64,000 nucleotides of DNA from an uncultured Alphaproteobacteria bacterium (GTDB taxonomy: Bacteria; Pseudomonadota; Alphaproteobacteria; HIMB59; GCA-002718135): contig CACMQB010000004.1 in the NCBI GenBank assembly GCA_902615745.1, forward strand, positions 1-64,000, written 5' to 3'. Positions within the stretch are counted from its first letter, which is position 1. Each line of letters opens with the position of its first letter. Made by a program: the position numbers and the translations under genes. The notes beneath the pieces were generated by a model. That model worked only from the letters and a program-made list of their open reading frames with translations, was not told the DNA's origin and searched no databases. This document shows, one piece after another, positions 58,482-64,000 of the stretch.

Positions 58482-60059
58482 CTAAATAACAGAAGAAATA
58501 AGTTTTTTAGTATAATCAGATTTAGGAGAATTAAATATATTTTTACTAATATTTTCTTCTACAATTGATCCATCTTTTAATACAATTATCCTATCTGATA
58601 TTGCTTTTATGACTGTCATATCATGACTAATAAATATGTAACTAAGCTGAAGTTGTTTTTGAAGTTTATTTAAAAGACTTATTATTTGATTCTGAATTGT
58701 TACATCCAAAGCTGATGTAGGTTCATCTAAAATTAAAATTTTTGGCTCCAAAATTAGAGCCCTTGCAATTGCAATTCTTTGACGTTGACCTCCTGAAAAT
58801 TCATGAGGGTATTTTTCAATTGTATTTTTATACTCTAATCCAACTTTATCTAATATATTTTTTATTTTTTCTTCTTTTTCCTTTTTACTTATATCTGGAT
58901 AATGAATTAACAAACCTTCAGAAATAATATCCTCTATATTCATTCTTGGACTTAATGATGAAAATGGATCTTGAAAGACAATCTGTATTTCCTTTCTTAA
59001 ATTTAGCATTTCCTTTTTATTTAATTGATTAAGATCTTTTTTATTTATTTTTATTTTTCCTTTTGATTCTATTAAATTTAGAATTGCTAAAATAAGAGAA
59101 GTTTTTCCTGAACCTGACTCTCCAACGATACCAATACTTTCACCTATTTTTAAATCAAAACTGACATTTTTAATTGCTTTCACATAGTCAACTGTTCTTT
59201 TTAGAAGACCTTTTTTAATTGGGTACCATACATCTAAATCCTCAACTTTTAAGATAGAATCTGAATCAAAATTTTTGCTCTCTTTAATATTACTCTGATA
59301 AGAAACTAACTCTCTTGTATACTCATTTTTTGGATTATTAAATATTTCATCATTTGTACCAAATTCTACAATTTTACCATTTTTCATTACATAAATATAA
59401 TCTGATAATTTTTTTACTACTGATAAATCATGACTTATAAAAACTAGAGACATACCCAGTCTTGATTGTATATTTTTTAGCAGTTCTAAAATTTGTAGTT
59501 GAATTGTAACATCTAATGCTGTTGTTGGCTCATCGGCAATAAGAACTTCTGGGTTATTAGCAATACTCATTGCGATCATAGCTCTTTGTCTCTGTCCACC
59601 TGATAATTCATAAGGATATATTTTTGGCCTTGTTGCAATATTATCTAAACCCACTTCTTTTAATAAATTTATAGTTTTTATCTTAGCTTCATTCTTGGTA
59701 ATTACATTGTGGGTTGTAATGATCTCCTCAATTTGTTTGTTAATTGTGTGCAAGGGATTTAAACTTGTCATTGGTTCTTGAAAAATTGTAGAAATTTTAT
59801 TTCCTCTTATTTTTTGTATTTCACTTGCATTTAATTTCAATAAATTAACATTATTAAAAAATATATTACCATTCTTAATATCAGCACCATTAGGTAGTAG
59901 CTTTAAAATACTTAGTGCAGATAAAGTTTTGCCTGAACCTGACTCACCAACAATAGCGGTAGTTTTTCCTTTTATAACATCTAGATTTATATTCTTTACT
60001 ACCTTAATGTTTCTATTAAATTCAATTGTAAGATTTTGTATTGAAACTATTTTATCCAT
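58482..60059 (-). CDS. yejF: Peptide ABC transporter, double ATP-binding subunit (YejF-like)
   Basis: 525 residues with two ATPase domains in one chain. First: GESGSGKT, LSGGQRQRAMIA, VLIADEPTTALDVT. Second: GESGSGKT, FSGGQRQRIAIA, ILILDEPTSALDVT. Each is followed by an oligopeptide-permease C-terminal segment. Drives uptake through YejB-YejE. The fused arrangement distinguishes YejF from the separate DppD/DppF. One base after yejE. Confidence 0.94.
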   Translation of the reverse strand: MDKIVSIQNLTIEFNRNIKVVKNINLDVIKGKTTAIVGESGSGKTLSALSILKLLPNGADIKNGNIFFNNVNLLKLNASEIQKIRGNKISTIFQEPMTSLNPLHTINKQIEEIITTHNVITKNEAKIKTINLLKEVGLDNIATRPKIYPYELSGGQRQRAMIAMSIANNPEVLIADEPTTALDVTIQLQILELLKNIQSRLGMSLVFISHDLSVVKKLSDYIYVMKNGKIVEFGTNDEIFNNPKNEYTRELVSYQSNIKESKNFDSDSILKVEDLDVWYPIKKGLLKRTVDYVKAIKNVSFDLKIGESIGIVGESGSGKTSLILAILNLIESKGKIKINKKDLNQLNKKEMLNLRKEIQIVFQDPFSSLSPRMNIEDIISEGLLIHYPDISKKEKEEKIKNILDKVGLEYKNTIEKYPHEFSGGQRQRIAIARALILEPKILILDEPTSALDVTIQNQIISLLNKLQKQLQLSYIFISHDMTVIKAISDRIIVLKDGSIVEENISKNIFNSPKSDYTKKLISSVI

Positions 60060-60060
60060 T

Positions 60061-61089
60061 TTAATTAAAAGTCTTTCTGGGATCTAAAGAGTCTCTAATT
60101 GCTTCACCTACAAAAACTAAAAGACCTAACATCAAACCTAAGGTTAAAAAACTTGTAATTCCAAGCCATGGAGCTTGTAAATTATTCCTTCCTTGATTTA
60201 CCATTTCTCCTAATGATGCTGACCCTGGCGGTAAGCCAAAACCTAAAAAATCAAGACCTGATAATGCAGTTACAGAAGCGCTTAAACTGAATGGAAGAAA
60301 AGTAACAGTAGCAATAGTAGCATTAGGTAACATGTGCCTAATAATTATTCTTATGTTCGAAACACCTAGCGCTTTTGCAGCTCTTATATAGTCAAAATTC
60401 CTTGCTCTTAAAAATTCTGCACGAACTACACCAACATAACCCATCCAACTAAAAAGTAATAAGATAATTAAAAGCCACCAAAAATTCGGTTGAATTACAC
60501 TAGCCAAAATTATTAAGACATACAAAGTTGGAATGGCTGACCAGACTTCCATGAATCTTTGAAAGAATAAATCAGTCTTTCCACCAAAATAACCTTGTAT
60601 TGCTCCTGCAGAGACTCCTATAATCATTGAAAAAAATGTTAAAGTAAATCCAAATAATACGGATATTCGGAAACCATAAATTAACCTTGATAGTACATCT
60701 CTTGCTTGATCATCAGTGCCAAGCCAATTTTTATTTGAAGGTGGTGAAGGAGCTGGAGCAGATAAATCTCTTATAATAGTATTATATGAATATGGAATTA
60801 TAGGCATAATCATCCATCCATTTTCCTCAATCAAGTTTTTAACATATGGATCTTTATAATCTGCCTCTGTTTCAAAATCTCCTCCAAATGTTGTTTCTGA
60901 ATAGAAAGAAAATATTGGATAATAAAAGTTTGAGTTATATTTTACTAATAAGGGTTTTTCATTTGCAATAAAATTAGCAAACAAAGAAATAATAAATAAA
61001 AAACTGAATATCCAAAAAGAATAATAACCTCTTTTGTTGCTCTTAAAATTATTTAGTCTTCTTTGATTTAATTTTGATAATTTCTTCAT
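60061..61089 (-). CDS. yejE: Peptide ABC transporter permease (YejE-like)
   Basis: 342 residues. N-terminal membrane helix near 25-45, then a periplasmic segment of about 90 residues, then the permease domain with GTDDQARDVLSRLIYGFRIS and the ATPase-docking EAA loop (EFLRARNFDYIRAAKALGVS). C-terminal GLDFLGFGLPPGSASLGEM is standard for DppC/YejE. Overlaps yejB by four bases. Confidence 0.95.
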   Translation of the reverse strand: MKKLSKLNQRRLNNFKSNKRGYYSFWIFSFLFIISLFANFIANEKPLLVKYNSNFYYPIFSFYSETTFGGDFETEADYKDPYVKNLIEENGWMIMPIIPYSYNTIIRDLSAPAPSPPSNKNWLGTDDQARDVLSRLIYGFRISVLFGFTLTFFSMIIGVSAGAIQGYFGGKTDLFFQRFMEVWSAIPTLYVLIILASVIQPNFWWLLIILLLFSWMGYVGVVRAEFLRARNFDYIRAAKALGVSNIRIIIRHMLPNATIATVTFLPFSLSASVTALSGLDFLGFGLPPGSASLGEMVNQGRNNLQAPWLGITSFLTLGLMLGLLVFVGEAIRDSLDPRKTFN

Positions 61090-62189
61090 TGTCTTGATTC
61101 AAAATCTATTCGTGGATCAATAATTGAGTACATAAAATCGCCAATAATTCCCATAACCAAACCGAGTAGTGAGAAGAAATAAAGTGTTGCAAATATAACT
61201 GGATAGTCTCTAGTCAGAGCAGCTTCGTATCCTAATAAACCTAAACCATCTAAAGAAAAAATAACCTCAATGAATAGAGAGCTTGAAAAAAGAATTCCAA
61301 TAAATGCTGATGGAAAACCAGCAATTACTATTAACATTGCATTTCTAAATACATGACCATAAAGAACCTTTCTTTCAGTCAAACCTTTAGACCGTGCTGT
61401 AATTACATATTGTTGATTTACTTGGTCAAGAAATGAATTTTTTGTTAAAAAAGTCAATCCAGCAAAACCACTTACAAGCATTGCAGTTAAAGGCAGTGCT
61501 AAATGCCAGAAGTAATCTATTATTTTTTGCAATAATGTTAAATCATCAAAATTTTCAGAAAATAAACCTCTTAGAGGAAAAATATCATAAAACCTTCCTC
61601 CTGCAAAAAATACTATTAGTATTACAGCAAATAAAAAATTTGGTATTGCATAACCAATTGTTACAATTGAACTTGATACTATATCAAACTTTGATCCATC
61701 CTTTATCGCTTTTCTTATACCGAGAGGAATAGATATTAAATATACTAATAAAGTTGTCCATAAACCAAGTGATATTGAAACTGGCATTTTATCTAGAACG
61801 ATAGAAGTAACTTTTTGATCTCTAAAAAAACTTTCTCCAAAATCAAAAGTTAAATAATCTTTTAACATTTTCACGAAACGTTGATGTGCTGGTTTGTCCA
61901 TTCCATACATCTTTTCTATTTCTTTTATAATATCTGGATCAAGGCCTTGTGCTCCTCTATATTTACTATCATTAACTGATGTAGAATTATCTCGATTAAA
62001 CTCTAAAGTTTCACCCTGGTCACCACCAGAAAATCGAGCTGTTGATTCAACAGCTGTACCAGTCATTTGTGCAATCATTTGTTCTACTGGGCCACCTGGA
62101 ACAATTTGAATTATTGCAAAATTTATAATCATTATCCCAAAAAGAGTTGGGATAATTAAAAGAAGCCTTTTTATTAAGTACGCACCCAT
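61086..62189 (-). CDS. yejB: Peptide ABC transporter permease (YejB-like)
   Basis: 367 residues. MGAYLIKRLLLIIPTLFGI begins as in E. coli YejB; the characteristic periplasmic insert after GGPVEQMIAQ runs to YRGAQGLDPDII. EAA loop: ITARSKGLTERKVLYGHVFRN. C-terminal DPRIDFESRQ matches the family end. It forms the pore with YejE. In E. coli, YejABEF takes up peptides including microcin C. Confidence 0.96.
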   Translation of the reverse strand: MGAYLIKRLLLIIPTLFGIMIINFAIIQIVPGGPVEQMIAQMTGTAVESTARFSGGDQGETLEFNRDNSTSVNDSKYRGAQGLDPDIIKEIEKMYGMDKPAHQRFVKMLKDYLTFDFGESFFRDQKVTSIVLDKMPVSISLGLWTTLLVYLISIPLGIRKAIKDGSKFDIVSSSIVTIGYAIPNFLFAVILIVFFAGGRFYDIFPLRGLFSENFDDLTLLQKIIDYFWHLALPLTAMLVSGFAGLTFLTKNSFLDQVNQQYVITARSKGLTERKVLYGHVFRNAMLIVIAGFPSAFIGILFSSSLFIEVIFSLDGLGLLGYEAALTRDYPVIFATLYFFSLLGLVMGIIGDFMYSIIDPRIDFESRQ

Positions 62190-62228
62190 ATTGTGCTATT
62201 TTATATTATTTCTAATAAACTTTAATAA

Positions 62229-64000
62229 TTAGTTTGATGTTCTATTTGACTGGATTGTTTCAAATTTATTCTGATTAATCCACCATGTATCAAAGCCTAA
62301 AGAATATTTTGGTTTTATTTTTGGTTGATCAAAAAAATCCCAATATAAAACTCTATATGATGAAATATGCCATTGAGGAATAACATAGTAATTCCATAGA
62401 AGAACACGATCAAGAGCTTTGGTTATTGTAATTAATTCTTCTCTATCACTAGCATTAATTAGACTTTCAATTAATCCATCTACAGCATAATTTTTAATAC
62501 CAACAACATTTCTAGAGCCATCAGTGTCTGCTGCATTAGAGCCCCAAAAATTTCTTTGCTCATTACCTGGTGATAATGATTGTCCAAATGTTTGCACAAC
62601 CATATCAAAATCAAAAGTTTCCATTCTTTTTTGATATTGCGCACTATCGATTGTTCTTACCTCAGCAATTATTCCCAATTTTTCAAGATTATCTTTAAAT
62701 GGAAAAACTATTCTTTCAAAAGCTGGCGATCGTAATAAGATTTCAAATTCAAAAGGTTCTTTTGTACTAGAATGTAAAAGTTTACCATCAACTAATTCCC
62801 ATCCAGATTCTTCTAAAAGTTTTGAAGCTTCTTGCAATTGCATCCTCATATAACCAGAACCATCTGTGACCGGATTTGTATACTCTTCTGTAAATACTTC
62901 TTTTGGTAGTACATCAAAATATGGATTTAAATAATTTAATTCTTCTTTTGAAGGAAGACCAGAGGAAGCAAGTTCAGAATTTTCAAAAAAGCTATCTGTT
63001 CTTTTATATGCATCAAAAAATAAATTTTTATTAGACCACTCAAAATCAAAAGCATAAGAAAGAGCTTTTCTTACTCTTCTATCTTTAAATTTATCTTTTC
63101 TAATATTAAATGCAAAACCTTGCATACCTTGTGGATTTTCATGACTTATTAATTCTTTTTTAATTAAGCCTTCATTCACTGCGTTTATATCATACGCAGT
63201 TGCCCACTCTTTTGATGAATTTTCAGAGAAGAAATCAATCTCACCAGATTTAAAAGCTTCTCTTTCAATACCTCTGTCTTTGTAATAATCATATCTAATT
63301 GTGCCAAAGTTATCTTTACCAATTTTAATTGGTATTGATGCATCAAAACCCCAATAATTTTGATCTAGTTCGTAGGTAATTGATCTTCCACTATCAAATG
63401 ATTTAATCTTATATGGACCACTTCCAATTGGTATTTCCAGAGATGTTTCTTCAAAGTTTTTATTTTCCCAATAATGTTTTGGTAGTACAGGTAGTTGACC
63501 AACAATTAACACTAATTCTTTATTCGTGTTTGTTGTAAAATTAAATCTAACTTTATTTTCTTGTTCTTTAATTACTTCTTTTACATCTCCATAGTAGTAT
63601 TTATAAAATGGGTGGCCTTTTTCCATTAAGGTATTAAATGTCCAAATAACATCGTCAGCTGTAATTTTTTTCCCATCGTGCCAATACGCTTCGTTTCTTA
63701 ATGTAAATGAAACCCAAGATCTATCATCTGGCCATTCAATCATTTCTGCCAATAAACCGTATTCCGTAAATGCTTCATCGCTTGATCCCGTTGTTAATGT
63801 TTCATATAATCCTCCAATTCCAGCAGCGGAGGTACCTTTTAAAATAAATGGATTGAAACTGTCATAGGTTCCAATGGCACTTCTTACTATTGAACCACCT
63901 TTGAATGAATTTGGATTAATATATTCAACATTTTCAAAATCTTTCGAGTATTTTGGCTCACCATGCATTGCAATTGCATGTGATATATTACTATTTGCTT
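62229..64000 (-). CDS. yejA: Peptide ABC transporter substrate-binding protein (YejA-like), 5' end off the right edge
   Basis: At least 590 residues visible. The frame continues to the window end, so the ATG at 63968 is probably internal: the residues before it (NSNISHAIA) look like the end of a signal peptide, with the mature protein near MHGEPKY. Family segments: GEPKYSKDFENVEYINP, FKGGSIVRSAIGTYDSFNPF, and YWGFDASIPIKIGKDNFG. Periplasmic extracellular solute-binding family 5 protein delivering peptides to YejBEF. Gene order A-B-E-F is as usual; 39 bases to yejB. Confidence 0.94.
   Translation of the reverse strand, partial: ANSNISHAIAMHGEPKYSKDFENVEYINPNSFKGGSIVRSAIGTYDSFNPFILKGTSAAGIGGLYETLTTGSSDEAFTEYGLLAEMIEWPDDRSWVSFTLRNEAYWHDGKKITADDVIWTFNTLMEKGHPFYKYYYGDVKEVIKEQENKVRFNFTTNTNKELVLIVGQLPVLPKHYWENKNFEETSLEIPIGSGPYKIKSFDSGRSITYELDQNYWGFDASIPIKIGKDNFGTIRYDYYKDRGIEREAFKSGEIDFFSENSSKEWATAYDINAVNEGLIKKELISHENPQGMQGFAFNIRKDKFKDRRVRKALSYAFDFEWSNKNLFFDAYKRTDSFFENSELASSGLPSKEELNYLNPYFDVLPKEVFTEEYTNPVTDGSGYMRMQLQEASKLLEESGWELVDGKLLHSSTKEPFEFEILLRSPAFERIVFPFKDNLEKLGIIAEVRTIDSAQYQKRMETFDFDMVVQTFGQSLSPGNEQRNFWGSNAADTDGSRNVVGIKNYAVDGLIESLINASDREELITITKALDRVLLWNYYVIPQWHISSYRVLYWDFFDQPKIKPKYSLGFDTWWINQNKFETIQSNRTSN

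Noticed and set aside
63966-63968. ATG at 63968 as the true start of yejA
   Set aside because: The frame stays open to the window edge and the residues before it look like the end of a signal peptide; E. coli YejA has an equivalent upstream leader.

Overview
This is a gene-dense, strongly AT-rich stretch of a Gram-negative alphaproteobacterial chromosome. It looks like a streamlined marine oligotroph of the SAR11/Pelagibacterales type or the superficially similar HIMB59/AEGEAN-169 type; the window alone cannot decide between them. The evidence is conserved alphaproteobacterial gene order (chvI-chvG-ahcY, tsaE-amgK-murU-trxA-folC-accD-trpA-trpB-trpF-pyrF-ihfB-rpsA-cmk-aroA, lptC-lptA-lptB, gltD-gltB), spacers that are mostly a few bases or overlapping, and LPS genes. 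No rRNA, insertion sequence, phage gene or CRISPR array was seen.

Layout. 1-1384: a partial O-antigen-ligase-like membrane protein and an ABC ATPase, on the minus strand. 1416-4296: polA and a tiny basic ORF resembling the ribosome-rescue factor ArfA. 4293-8290: a ribonucleotide reductase operon (nrdA-nrdB-glutaredoxin) preceded by a likely NrdR operator. 8570-15884: a plus-strand run of ChvI/ChvG two-component system, SAM-cycle enzymes (ahcY, metK), tsaE, MurNAc recycling (amgK, murU) and thioredoxin. 15876-28743: a minus-strand run of fifteen genes from nrnC to folC, covering oligoribonucleotide decay, KDO synthesis, LPS transport, shikimate, CMP kinase, ribosomal protein S1, IHF, pyrimidine, tryptophan, fatty acid and folate steps. 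28806-35785: an NDUFA9-like protein and glutamate synthase. 35782-39580: an alpha/beta hydrolase and three LPS-type glycosyltransferases. 39737-46224: the translation block infC-rpmI-rplT-pheS-pheT-lepA.

46221-58481 is an accessory surface-glycan island, even richer in AT, with a tRNA-Ser(GGA) in the middle. It holds two homologous polytopic membrane proteins, two family 2 glycosyltransferases, a STELLO/DUF288-type protein, two sugar-nucleotide SDR enzymes, a Gfo/Idh oxidoreductase, a C-methyltransferase-like protein, a TPR-methyltransferase fusion and a possible 34-residue lipoprotein. 58482-64000 is a yejABEF-type peptide importer whose yejA runs off the right edge.

Most notable observations: (i) known alphaproteobacterial neighbourhoods have closed up exactly where the nitrogen-PTS genes, rpoN and addAB usually lie; (ii) the ArfA-like mini-gene; (iii) the homologous membrane-protein pair with conserved loop motifs and the STELLO-centred cassette, which are the best candidates for an under-described system; (iv) a CMP kinase with an aberrant P-loop; (v) the miniature lipoprotein beside tRNA-Ser. 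No computation or database search was run; family assignments come from reading motifs and recalling family sequences.
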